A stretch of DNA of 64,000 nt from Arctopsyche grandis (lineage: Eukaryota; Arthropoda; Insecta; Trichoptera; Hydropsychidae), in assembly GCF_051622035.1 (NCBI RefSeq), contig NC_135356.1, forward strand, positions 14,246,079 to 14,310,078. Direction: 5' to 3'. The notes beneath the pieces were generated by a model that made no database searches, had not been told where the DNA came from, and saw only the letters and a program-made list of their open reading frames with translations. Numbering within the stretch: position 1 is the first letter of the stretch; every line of letters starts with the position of its first letter. Below are positions 32,250 through 43,654 of this stretch, piece after piece. Made by a program: the position numbers and the translations under genes.

Positions 32250-33293
32250 ATTTTTACTAAATGAAATTTTATTGTATTTTAAATTATTAACTGAGCGACT
32301 GATTATATGACTGATACTATGTCATTTCGCGCATAATATGTACATAAAACTTTTATCCAAAATTTTTTATCCTTTTACTAGCATATATGTATGTATGTTT
32401 GTATCATATTTGTTGCAAGTGCATTTTTTGGTTCGCCATATACGTATGTATGTATTATACATATGTATATATATATAAGTATGTTGTAATGCTACTTTAT
32501 AAAATATTGAATAATTTTCTATCCAAATTTTGGACATGGTTTGTTCCAATCTGTTGCTACTTTTTTAATAATTTATTATAATTTCATTGCATGAAATATT
32601 TGAATATATGTAACACAACCATTACAGTAAAACTTCAATTGTCGGTAAATCTTATTTACCAACTTACAAATTACTCTATCTATGTACGTAGTAACAATAG
32701 ATGAAGTTGTGCGATCTTGCGAAAATTCGAACTCGAGATTTTGACTGATTCAAACTCAGTTTTTATCTTGCGCTACTAATATGTGCGTCTATGAAATAAG
32801 TACACTCAATTCTGATTTTACTCTTTTATGATTTTGATATACATATTTGTCCATAAAGAAAAAAGTATCAACTATTTTTTGTGATTTTATGCTTTTTAAG
32901 CTATGAACTAATCGACAATTTTTCCATATGTACAAAAGTCTACTGTGTAAAAACAGAATTGGGTGTATACTTTTTACAAAATTAATAGATTGAAGTATTT
33001 CATATATACATAGTTCTATGCCCAATCCTTTTGTGGCTATTAAAAATTGAATTGTTATTTTTGTATTAAAAGTTACATTTTTTTATTGAATTGATTGATC
33101 TTTTTTTTGTCAAATTCGCTGCGAAAATAATTCACTGAATCAGTTTCAAAAATTCTGGCAGCACACCAAAGAAGGAAAAAATATAAAAAATTATTTTAAT
33201 TGTAATTATTATCTCCTGTTTTTATTTTTATTATCTTCTATTTATATAGTTTTCCATATGCTATATAGGTTTTCCATTGCCAATGTATATATA

Positions 33294-35018
33294 CAGTGTT
33301 CTCTCGATTATCCGGGCTAATGCTGGAGAGTAGAGTTTAGGAACTATCAATTTTTGATATCGTTTTTATTGTTTGATCGACAATATAAACGATATCTGCA
33401 TCACTCGTGCATTGAGAACCCGCATCATTTGAATTGCGTTCAAACCACTTCTCGATGTTTTCCCGATCAACATTTTCAAAGCATTTTAAATGTTCCATTA
33501 ATTTGCATATTTCACAGAAATTGATCAAATCGTTATCTCCTCAGCAAGAGCTGTGAGAACATCAGCACTGTAAAGCCGTTTCATTGATGATACGACATCT
33601 TGACTTGTAACATTAGGCAGTAAAATTTTAGCCATCATAATTATTGTATTATAGTTTCATTTGAATGAAAAGGAACATAATCTTTTAACAATACTGTTAT
33701 AACCTTTTTACTTTATCTATGTATGTTACGTAGTAACAATAGATGAAGTTTTGTGATCATGCAAAAATTTCAACTCGAGATTTTGACTAATTCGAACTCG
33801 CAATCGATCACTGATCACGTTTTTATGATCTAGAAAATATCAGTGGATTTTTTGAACACCGTCCATCCTATCGAACTGAATTTCTTATCGATACGACCTA
33901 AATTTTCTTCGAATTTTTAAGTTGACCGAAAATGGTCCTTCCCTTATTAGGTGTCCTGTTTTTTATTAAGTTTTTGAATTTAACTATCTTCCAAATCGCT
34001 AATCAAATCAAACTGAAATTTTTTTACATGTACATAATGGAAATTATAAATTTTATACTCCAATATTTTTTCCTAAACTGGAAGTAGTAGTTTAGGAAAT
34101 AGTTGTTTTTCTGAGACCTTTTGGTTTACTGAACTGAAATTTTATATCTAGAAGTTTAAGCTTAATTAACCAAGTTATGTGTATAAAATTTGGTAGGCAT
34201 TCGTCAACCGAAAGTTTTTCGATTTTTCTTCTACTATTTTTTTCGACCCCTTAAACATGTGTGCGCTTTGTATCAATGTGATGAAAATAAATAAAAATAG
34301 ACTAAATTTAATAAACCGGAAGTTGGATTTTTTCCTCTTAGAAAAGTATAAAATATTGTTACCACGATTACTTCCACACCCCTGAACATATCAAGGTGAA
34401 AATTAATATTTGTATTTTTTATGTACTAACTTAGAGTTGGTCAGAATTTGGAAACAATATTTCATTATTTTATTTTGACCTTTTAAAGTATTTTTATTTT
34501 CTAGATATTTAATGTGTATAATATTTATAGTGATTTTAAGTAATAAATAAATTTTGAACAAAATCTGACAACCGGAAGTAGAACTTTTGTCTTGTATAAG
34601 TTTCCCTACATTTAAGCTCAATTTGTATCGAAAATGCTCTCATGATCGATATGTGTGTTTAATTATCGAATTTTGCTTTGTAACCTTATATTCCTCGAAT
34701 ACATAGATAAAGTCATGGGAATTTTACTTTTTTAAAACTCCTTTAGTCTTGAACCCAATCTTCAAAGACCCTGTCTATCCGTGGGTCTTTTTCGGTTATA
34801 ATAATCAACAGAAAGATTTTTTATTACTAAAAATTTAATTTTATGAGTTCCTGAGCATTTCCACAACACTTAATTGTTATACTCGTACACTCTTTAGATG
34901 ATTTGTGTCCGACTGAGGACTTTTCTTTCGACGAAGCAAGTGTTATTGTTGATTTTAATAAAAATTTAATTTATTTCAAGCACAGATAATCCGCACGTGG
35001 ATAATCGAGAGTATACTG
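33294..35018 (-). mobile_element. pogo/Tigger element with a nested repeat
   Basis: The ends are inverted: CAGTGTTCTCTCGATTATCC on the left and the complement of CAGTATACTCTCGATTATCC on the right, each flanked by TA, as expected for the Tc1/mariner-pogo group. On the - strand, LLPNVTSQDVVSSMKRLYSADVLTALAEE (split by a stop) and a 63-codon frame at 33337-33528 with EKWFERNSNDAGSQ and SDADIV match the C-terminal part of Tigger transposases. The N-terminal DNA-binding and DDE core are missing. The repeat at 33710-34713 has inserted in it. An identical-length copy (1725 bp) is at 57871-59595. Confidence 0.82.
33710..34713. repeat. interspersed repeat with inverted TATCTATGTA ends (copy 2)
   Basis: The left end ACTTTATCTATGTA and right end TACATAGATAAAGT are perfect inverted repeats of 14 bases. 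The internal blocks follow the same order as at 18506-19625, without the long TG tract. It lies inside the Tigger element and so is the younger insertion. Confidence 0.75.
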
Positions 35019-35796
35019 TACATATACAAATATTTATTATAAAAACCCTGTGTCGACATTTATACATAGTAAGTTTGAACCACATACATAAAATAAAAAC
35101 ATGAAAAAAGGATTATATGCAGATAAATTAAAAAAAAGTGTTTCCATACAATATTTATTCTCAATCCAATTGGGCCAACTACACACATACATTTACTGTA
35201 TCATCTCAAATTTCTTTTTCAATTGTAACATAATATAATTTGAAAGCAAAATTAAAACTATATTCGCGCATATATTATTACCACTTAAATTGGCCGCGCG
35301 ATTTCAACAATAGTATAACATATATAACATTTCTTAAGAATAATTAAAAAAATTCATATATACATATGAAATAAATTTAAAAAACTTGAACCAAAACAGA
35401 TAAATCCAACAAAAACTGAAAACCAAAACAGAAGCATCACAGTTGAAAATCATTTGTTTACAATTTACATATATAGAGGTATATTTAAAAGTATTTCATT
35501 TAATTTTTAGCGCAAACATGAATTACTTTTTACTCAAAGGAGGTAAGTAAAAATGGGGAAATTCCAATTTTCAAAAATAAATTAAACGTAAAACATATCT
35601 AATGTTTTGTAAAATATTTCTCGAAACGAAGAAAAATTAACTTATGCCACATAAAAATGCAAAAATCAAAATGCGCGCATTGAAATGAAAAGAATGCCAT
35701 ATTAAAATCATCGCCAGCCATAAATTTGTAATTTACAGAAAAACAATATACTACTAATACATATAACATTCGGATTGTCCTCGATTTCGAATTTGT

Positions 35797-38700
35797 TTAA
35801 CTTTCATTTAGTGGGCAGTCCACTCTGAAACAATATGTGATAATTTAAAATTACAAAATACTTATGTACATATGTATATGAGGCTTAGAGATAATCTGCA
35901 TATATCTTACACATCATGGGCGTTGTCGTAAGGCGCTCCGCACAAAGGGCACTTGTCACTTGGAATACCCATAAGTTCATCCGTTATTGGGGTGGATCCC
36001 GAAGCAATGACGGGGCTAATTTCATTTAGTGGGCAGTCCACTCTGAAACAATATGTGATAATTTAAAATTACAAAATACTTATGTATATGAGGTTTAGAG
36101 ATAATCTGCATATATCTTACACATCATGGGCGTCGTCGTAAGGCGCTCCGCACAAAGGGCACTTGTCACTTGGAATACCCATAAGTTCATCCGTTATTGG
36201 GGTGGATCCCGAAGCAATGACGGGGCTAATTACTAGGTCTCGAAGGCTCGCTTCTATATTTTCTGTCATCGATTGAGAGCTTCTGTAAATATAATTGAAA
36301 ATCGTTTGGTACTTAAAGGTATTTTGGTCTTTTTGTATTTATCATAAAAATATCACTATAATATGTACTTACATCTGCCTGCCATCAATTTTTGGTAGCA
36401 ATGGTTTTCCTATTCAAAATATAAATATGTGTTAATTTTGAAAGTAGTCTGTTTCAAATTTTAGTTTGCACATTTTTGACATGATATAATATATATATAT
36501 ATATATGTACTAGTTGAACCCGGCATGCGTTGCAATGCCACAATAACGCATGCAATTCCCGTTCCCGTTTTTGAGAGATTTTTTTTAACAGAAACCATCG
36601 CAGGTATGCACACAATATCTCATGTAAGTTTTATCGCAATCGGTTGAATGGTATAGATTGATTTTTATATATATTTATGTATGTATATATGTAGGTATTA
36701 ACATAGCCAATAAAGGGAAACAATACAATATATATACTATCTAAAACCATTAGTGTATATACATATGTACATATCTATAATGTACATACATATGTATATG
36801 AATTTAGGGCACTTGTCCCTTGGAATACCCATAAGTTCCTCCGTTATTGGGATGGATCCCGAAGCTGTGACGGGGCTAATTGCTAGGTCTCGAAGGCTCG
36901 CTTCTATATTTTCTGTCATCGATTGAGAGCTTCTGTAAATATAATTGAAAATCGTTTGGTACTTAAAGGTATTTTGGTCTTTTTGTATTTATCATAAAAA
37001 TATCACTATAATATGTACTTACATCTGCCTGCCATCAATTTTTGGTAGCAATGGTTTTCCTATTCAAAATATAAATATGTGTTAATTTTGAAAGTAGTCT
37101 GTTTCAAATTTTAGTTTGCACATTTTTGACATGATATAATATATATATATATATATATGTACTAGTTGAACCCGGCATGCGTTGCAATGCCACAATAACG
37201 CATGCAATTCCCGTTCCCGTTTTTGAGCGATTTTTTTTAACAGAAACCATCGCAGGTATGCACACAATATCTCATGTAAGTTTTATCGCAATCGGTTGAA
37301 TGGTATAGATTGATTTTTATATACATATACATATTTATGTATGTATGTATATATATGTACATATGTATGTAGTGTAAATCTATAAATTTACTTTTACATT
37401 GCACCAAAGAGATTCGTGAAGTTGTTTTGGACAAAATGTAACTATTGTGGAATAAATTAATGAATCTTTTTAGCATAACTATTGCCGTAAGATAGGATTA
37501 CTATTCGTCAGTCCCGCAAAGATAAATGTCCCGGATTTAACTATTTACAGCTTTATACTGAGCGTATAAAGCTGAACATTAATATTTGTATTCTTTGTGT
37601 ACTAACTTGGAGCTGATAAGGTTTTGGTCAACATTTGTAAACCGGAAGTAGTATTTTTTTTTAAAACAATATTTCATTATTATATTTTTATCTTTTAAAT
37701 TATTTTTATTTTCTTGATATCTTATGTGTATGACGATGATGGTGATTTTAAGTATTAAAAAAATTTCGAACAAAATCTGACAACCAAAAGTAGAATTTTT
37801 GTCTTGTGTAATTTTCCCTACATTTGCGCTCATAACCGTATGTGTGTGTGTAAACGTATTTTATTATTATGTTTAATTATCGAATTTTGTTTTGTGACCT
37901 TCTTATATTCCTCAAACACATACATAGATAAAGTCATGGGTTAGTCACATCCGAATTTCACATGAAAATAATTCAAATTCAACCATGTCGAATAGAAACT
38001 TTGATTTGTTTTTCGATCGCCAACAAACTTTACGTACATACATACATACATACATACAAAGTCTCTTTCGAAATTATATATTAGATATTGCATAGCATGT
38101 GTAAATAAAAAGTAAGAAGAGGTTATTAAAAATGGGGGGGGGCTCAAATTTTAGTTTTTTTTCCGGTGTGCTAAAAATCCTCGGGCCGGTCCTGATGATA
38201 TGGGACACAAACCCCCTATTTACTGTAATTTAAAATTATGCAACCGCTTAAATAGAACAGCAGTTATTTCATATTAAAACACAAATGAATTAAAAACCAA
38301 TTGGATTTACACACATGCATATCTAAACAAATGTCTACTACTATTAATATGAAGTTTTTCAACATACTTGCTCTGTGTCGTGGCGGTTTCACAAAGGGTT
38401 GGTGTTTAGCCTTATTGATAAGAGGACAATGCGACCTGAAACAAAATGTTATAATTTACAGTTACAGAATGCGTATATTTAGATATTATATGTACATACA
38501 TATGTACATGTATCAGTTTTAAAGATAATCTATATATGTATATCTTACTCCATGTGCGCTTCTAAGTCGGTTGCATTGCAAATTGAGCATTTATATGCCC
38601 GCAAAAAGCGGCACATAACATTGCCTCTCTTTGTCTCCATCATATGAGAAAGGTAAATCCTTTTAGGTTTTCCTGTTGTGACGCAATATTCACAACTTTT

Positions 38701-39932
38701 ACGTCTCTTGATCACCTAAAATGTATATGGATGAGAGGTTATAAATGCCTTGAAATAGTATCAACTTATTGAAATTTAACCAGTGATCATTTTAAGATTG
38801 CTATTAATTTTCTTATAATATAAATATCTCACTTTATTTTTTTTTTCATCGTCTTGCTTGCTGGATGAAGCCTTAGCCGGGTTGGCTGAATACGGAGGTC
38901 GTCCCACTAAGAATATAAAGATGTAAGAACAAATTTTTGTTGGAATCTTCTTGATACAATACGAACATAAACACATGCATATGGTGTGTATGTACATTTG
39001 TACAAAATTATTGGCAGATATGTATGTATTTATATAATATTTTCAATATCTGGTCCATACTATTTTGACGAGACCAACTTTATCATTTTTTGTATAATAT
39101 AAAAACAATAAAAATGTTAAAAAATATGTCGTCCAGTCCATTAAAATGAAAATATATAAATTAACTTTTCCATTGCACAAAAAAATAATAATTGGTGTGA
39201 ACAAAACATAGCTATCGTGCAATGGATGAACGAATCCTTTTTGCATTACTATTACTATGGACATATTATATTATGTATATGTTTTAATATTTTTATATTG
39301 CTTATGAAAAACTAATTTGTAGTTTTAAAAATCGCAATAAAAATTCTCATTGTATGTATTATTCTTGTCTCAGTTTTTTTCCATATCTCTGAGCAATTCT
39401 GCAACTCCTCACATTTATGGTCGTTTTATTTACATACTTCCGTTCAATTAAGTCAGGACTGGAGTCAGTTCACAATTTACCGACTCCGACTCCAACTTGA
39501 ACTTGATTTTCGAAATAAAATATTAAATGAATTAAAAAAGTTAGTAAATAGGTATAAATAAAAAGTAAGTACATTGATAGCGTATGTGTATGAATTGTAT
39601 ACATAAAAAAATCAATTTAATAAGAAAAATGAGAAAAATATTTGCAATTCAACGATATTATTTGTAATGTAATTTAAATTCACGATTTTCATAAAGAAAT
39701 TATTAAATTTCAATTTACTAGTGGATTTACTTAAATAAAATTGGAGACTAGTTACCGCATACTGTAATACGATCAATTAAAAAAAATAATTCAAAGGAGT
39801 CGGAGTCAGTTGACTTTTTACGACTCTGACTCTGAACTTGCAAATTTTAAAATCAAATTTCGAATTAATTTTGATTGCAATTCATTAATTTAACTTACCA
39901 GCCCTGTTAAAAGGGCGAGGCTTCTCACTCAT
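35797..39932 (-). CDS. Nanos-type zinc-finger protein with extra CCHC modules
   Basis: Nanos proteins repress translation of target mRNAs with Pumilio and maintain germ cells. Inferred exons in transcript order: 39932-39899, 38906-38833, 38715-38549, 38435-38368, 36409-36373, 36282-36121, 36042-35911, 35824-35797; all phases agree, giving 233 codons plus stop. Exons 3-4 encode a full zf-nanos pair: C44, C47, H60, C71 (C-x2-C-x12-H-x10-C) and C79, C82, H90, C95 (C-x2-C-x7-H-x4-C), the exact family spacing. Exons 6-8 add two more knuckles of the second type, C168-C171-H179-C184 and C212-C215-H223-C228, around CPLCGAPYD and VVDCPLNE. The ATG at 39932 is the first in its exon, but that exon has an upstream acceptor (39957-39964), so more N-terminal sequence is possible. 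It converges on DNAJC11. It is partly duplicated at 60374-63944. Confidence 0.78.
36221..37330 (-). repeat. 650-bp intragenic tandem duplication (unit 1, two copies)
   Basis: A block with Nanos exons 5 and 6 is repeated with a period of 650 bases: exon 5 at 36373-36409 and 37023-37059, exon 6 start at 36282 and 36932. The upstream copy of exon 6 loses the second half of the knuckle: it reads DKCP and then runs into unrelated sequence and a stop at 36737. The block also carries the ACTAGTTGAACCCGGCATGC repeat. The second large duplication unit has three copies. Confidence 0.85.
36737..36932 (-). pseudogene. truncated Nanos exon 6 copy
   Basis: From the acceptor at 36932 this reads SSQSMTENIEASLRDLAISP, then GSIPITEELMGIPRDKCP, after which homology stops and an AT-rich tail runs to a stop at 36737. 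It differs from the intact exon by several substitutions (T for I, E for D, R for S) and lacks the second cysteine and the histidine of the knuckle. It could act as an alternative terminal exon or be a decayed duplicate. Confidence 0.6.
37537..37935. repeat. right-end fragment of TATCTATGTA repeat family
   Basis: The stretch follows the right third of the repeat at 18506-19625 (AACTTGGAGCTGATAAGG, CCGGAAGTAGTA, CTTGTGTAATTTTCCCTACA-like block) and ends TACATAGATAAAGTCATGGG. Its left end is missing. Confidence 0.65.
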
Positions 39933-39964
39933 TATGACTTCTTGATCTATCGTTGTCTGAAATG

Positions 39965-42187
39965 ATAAAAATATATTATATGTTTACAATTTTTCTGAAT
40001 ATATACATATTTACATAAATATATGTAGCGTTTAAGATTTAGTTTAATTACTTCCTTGGTGATTTTTCAACATCCCCGAGTAATATAGTACTATGATTAT
40101 TGGTCGACCTGATAAAATTAATTGATTTCTTTAAAAAAAGCATTATGAAAAGTCTACTGTTTTTTGTTTTATAAGTTTATTGATTGATCTGAAAATTTAA
40201 TTCCGAATGTTGTACATATGTTCTAAGGTTTAATTTATTATGAATGTTGAACCTATGTAAGTATAAATTATTGAAAATGTAATAGTATTTGTTTTTGGGT
40301 ATTATACATATATTCGACTATGTATGTATGTATATATTCGAGTTGATCCAAGTTGTATGTGATGCGAAGATGACAAATATCTGGTTTGGTTTAACTGTGT
40401 GATGTCTCTAGTACATTTATATGTGCTCAAATTAATGTTTGCATTTATTTGTATTGCATGAGTTGGTTTTTATGTGAGGCATATTGTATGTATTGTATTG
40501 CATAGCAATAAAAATACTTCCCTGGTGTTTTCTGGGCCTTTTTCTATGGGAACAGTGGTGTAGTACTAAATAAAGTGCCGAGGCGCTGAACTTACATATC
40601 TCTCCTTTAAATTTTTTCGAATTGGTCAGTATTGATTTTTATTTTTTACAAGGTTTTTTTTGTAACGTTTTGTGCATATAAAAAACATTACATTAGTTAA
40701 TATGTACAATTTATATGTAGGTGTATTTTCTTTTTGATTTATTTATTTTTTGTATATTGTAAGGAAAAAAGTAAAAATACACCGCAGGTGAAAAGTGTTT
40801 TTAATTTTGAGAATTAAAACAATGTCCGCCCTTTGAATAGATCCTGGATTAAGTTTCATTATATGTACATTCAATGTACCCTATAATGTAATTTTCATGT
40901 TTATATGTATGTTAGACTAATATTTAATCTAGGTTGAATTTAGAGAGCCGCCGTGTTTGATAATTTTTCGCTTTCATGGTCGCCATCTTTGCTTTTATTA
41001 TTATTGTCAAAAAATTTGAAATTTGCAAGCGTCAAAAAATTCGTTGAAACAATTAATATTAATCAGTTCGGTCACAGTGGATCACTGGATACATTTCAAA
41101 TGGATCACTGGATGCCTCACATTGGATAATAGTCGCAAATTGCAAAAGTCGCACATTGGAAAAAAGTTCATCATGAAAATGCGTAATTACCTAAAATGAG
41201 GACTTCCGATTTCTGAATGAAACGACCTGAAGGTACCCAGTCCTGAAGTTCCCAGGCAACCAGACCTGAGGAAGACGAAATGTCTTGGTAATTTCTTCAC
41301 AGGTTCAGCGAAATTTGAATGCAGCCGCCAACAACGAAAAAGATTTGCTCTGCTAGACGCTACGGCGCGAATTTTTCACTGGCCCAAACACACGTAAGTT
41401 TGTACCAGTGATACCAACACGAACATTAAACTTCGGATGTGCACCAACTTAAGACTTTATTTAAGAAATATAAGAAGTTTAAAAAAAAATCGACAGTGAA
41501 ACGTACATATGTATATACATAAATACATATGTACACGTCCACGTGCTATGAGACCATTTTCGTACGTACATACATTGTATGTACGTACAATTTTGAGAGC
41601 ATTTTTGATATCAATTGAGCGCAAATGTAGGGAAACGCACAAAAGACAAAAGTTCTACTTCCGGTTCTCGGATTTTGTTCATTTTTTTTATTACTAAAAA
41701 TCACTATATACATACATATATTACACATTAAATATCAAGAAGATAAAAATAATTTAAAATGTCAAAATAAAATAAAAAATTATTTAAAAAAAAAAAAATC
41801 CTACTTCCTGTTTACGAATTCCGCCAAAACCTTAACAGCTCTAAGTTAGTACATACAAAATATAAATATATGTAAATGAATTAATAGGGAAGACTTTGAT
41901 GTTGAGCCAATTTTGTGACAGATGCTTTATAGGTTTGTATGGGTTTTTGGTTTAATTTTAGAAACTATTTTATTCGTGTGTTATTTTATTGAGTAATTTC
42001 AAATATTAATCAATTTGGTAAGTACAATTTACCGAAGGGTTTGACATGACTGATAAATTTTAGTAATTTAGATATACATAAGATAAATGATTTTGATAAT
42101 AAATGATGTTGATCTTTTTTCAATTTTTCAATTGCAGTTTCAAAAATTAAATTACGCTAAACGGAATTCTTATTGTTTTATTTTTTT
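39965..42187. other. region upstream of the Nanos-like gene
   Basis: No gene is supported. On the - strand an acceptor-exon-donor shaped segment occurs at about 40070-40120 but brings in stops when joined to the next exon, so if used it would be 5' untranslated. A less AT-rich patch at 41280-41400 could be a promoter or untranslated exon; nothing decides this. The fragment at 41456-41860 is repeat. Confidence 0.4.
41456..41860 (-). repeat. fragment of TATCTATGTA repeat family
   Basis: Inverted relative to the copy at 18506: it carries the CAAATGTAGGGAAACGCAC block, ACTTCCGGTTCTCGGATT and AACAGCTCTAAGTTAGTACAT in reverse order. Confidence 0.6.
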
Positions 42188-42693
42188 AGGTTGTGGCTAT
42201 TTGAGATACTATATTTGCAAATTATTGGCTATTTGCAGGTACTATATCTGCGAATTATTGACTATTTGTAGGTGCTATATCTGCGACAGGCGAAAAGTCT
42301 TCTGCGCATGCGCGTGAACTGTCACTGTCAGCGTGTTTAATGTTAAATTTTGTTTTAAACCTCTTAAAATTTAGTTCGAACTCGTAAAGTGACGTAGAGT
42401 AAAAAATATAATCCAAACTAATTAATATTATTAATTGTTAGAAAATTATTATCATATACAATGTATAAAACCCACATAATAGTACAAGCCGCGAACTAGC
42501 TAAATGATATAAATCTATTATAATAACGTGCGAAATTTATTTGCCTCGTGTATAATGAACGATTGATTAAACAAGTCTAGCATACATTAAATGTAAGAAA
42601 TTATAATTGGATTACGCAAGTTCACGCGCATGCGCAGAAGGCTTTGCGCCTGTCGCAGATATAGTACCTGCAAATAGCCAATAATTCGAAGAT

Positions 42694-43573
42694 GTTATGG
42701 GGACTTATCTAGTTGTGAAGGTCTTCTTCACCACCAGTCCGCCATGTGTTATAGACAGGTTCGTCTGTGTTCGGTATTAAATACAGCTATATGTTGGATA
42801 TGGTATTTATTTGGTAGTAACACGTATACACAATTATGATTAATTGTTGGCAAAAGTATGTCGTTCAGAGGTCTCTGCATGTAGTAGAGTGTCGCTGGCT
42901 CGGCATTCGGCTATGTTCAGCAAGTCGCTGGATACGGCAGTGTGTTGCTGGTTCGTTGTTCGGCTATGTTCGGAAGGTCTCGGGATACGGCAGTGTGTTG
43001 CTGGCTCGTTCGGCTGGTTGATCTTCCAAGTCCGCGTAGTGAAGTGGTGGCTGGTCAGGAGCTGGATGTCGACTGGTGTTGTTTGGGTTGTACCTCCTTT
43101 TATAGTGTTTCTGGTATCGCCTGACCCATGGTGGTGGTTGTTGATGCGTAAGCGAGGAACGTTCTTTTGTCGAGGGGTAGAATTTTCTGGAATGATTGGC
43201 GCCGTTCCGCTCGATGTAGTTTAATGGCGGCGGCGTGTTTCGACCGTTTTGGTTCCGCTCGACTGGTAGGGGCGTTCCGCTTGAGTTTAATATAATGGCT
43301 GCAGGTGTGCTTCGACTGGTTTTGTTCCGCTCGAGTGTGAGGGGTGGAACATTCTCGAAGGATTTGGCACCGTTCCGCTTGAGTTTAATATAATGGCTGC
43401 AGGTGTGCTTCGACTGGTTTCGTTCCGCTCGAGTGTGAGGGGTGGAACATTCTCGAAGGATTTGGCACCGTTCCGCTTGAGTTTAATATAATGGCTGCAG
43501 GTGTGCTTCGACTGGTTTTGGGAATGTATTCTGCGTCGCAGTAACTGTTTTGATGAATGTGACGAGATTCCCA
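42694..43573. mobile_element. 880-bp insertion, possibly a solo LTR
   Basis: Less AT-rich than its surroundings. It begins about TGTTATGGGGA and ends TCCCACA, giving TG...CA termini and weak inverted ends. It contains three 98-base tandem repeats at about 43273-43525 (CGTTCCGCTTGAGTTTAAT units) and a shorter doublet around 42905-43015. No clear target duplication was found, so the class is uncertain. Confidence 0.4.
43273..43525. repeat. 98-bp tandem repeat
   Basis: CGTTCCGCTTGAG starts at 43273, 43371 and 43469, a constant 98-base spacing; the third copy is partial. Open frames on the - strand repeat the same peptide and are not genes. Confidence 0.88.
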
Positions 43574-43654
43574 CAATATAGTATACCTGCAAATAGCCAC
43601 AGCCTTTTTTTATGGTTTTTATAATTTAATAATAATTTTATTGTTTTCTTTCAG

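Larger units (their letters stand above)
30936..42187 (+). repeat. large direct duplication, unit 1
   Basis: Sequence from the right edge of the foldback MITE onward (DNAJC11 exons 9-12, Tigger element, Nanos-like gene) recurs from 43606 to the window end, near-identical over many kilobases once insertions are removed. Offsets are about 12671-12673 over the DNAJC11 exons, 24577 over the Tigger element and the 3' Nanos exons, and 25229 over the upstream Nanos exons. The steps are explained by the inserted elements and one extra 650-bp tandem unit. Confidence 0.85.
42188..43605. mobile_element. foldback MITE at duplication junction, interrupted
   Basis: It carries the same ends and arm repeats as 30367-30935, with the central GCGCATGCGC palindromes. 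Its right arm is split at about 42694 by some 880 bases of unrelated sequence. The sequence left of 42188 differs from DNAJC11 intron 8, whereas the sequence right of 43605 is DNAJC11 intron 8, so this element marks where the second duplication unit begins. Confidence 0.8.

Noticed and set aside
40070-40120. Extra upstream coding exon for the Nanos-like gene
   Set aside because: The acceptor and donor look plausible, but every phase gives a stop when joined to the exon at 39899-39956. At most it is untranslated.
42836-43600. Several frames of 60-126 codons in the junction insertion
   Set aside because: They repeat the same peptides with the 98-base periodicity and have no recognisable domain.
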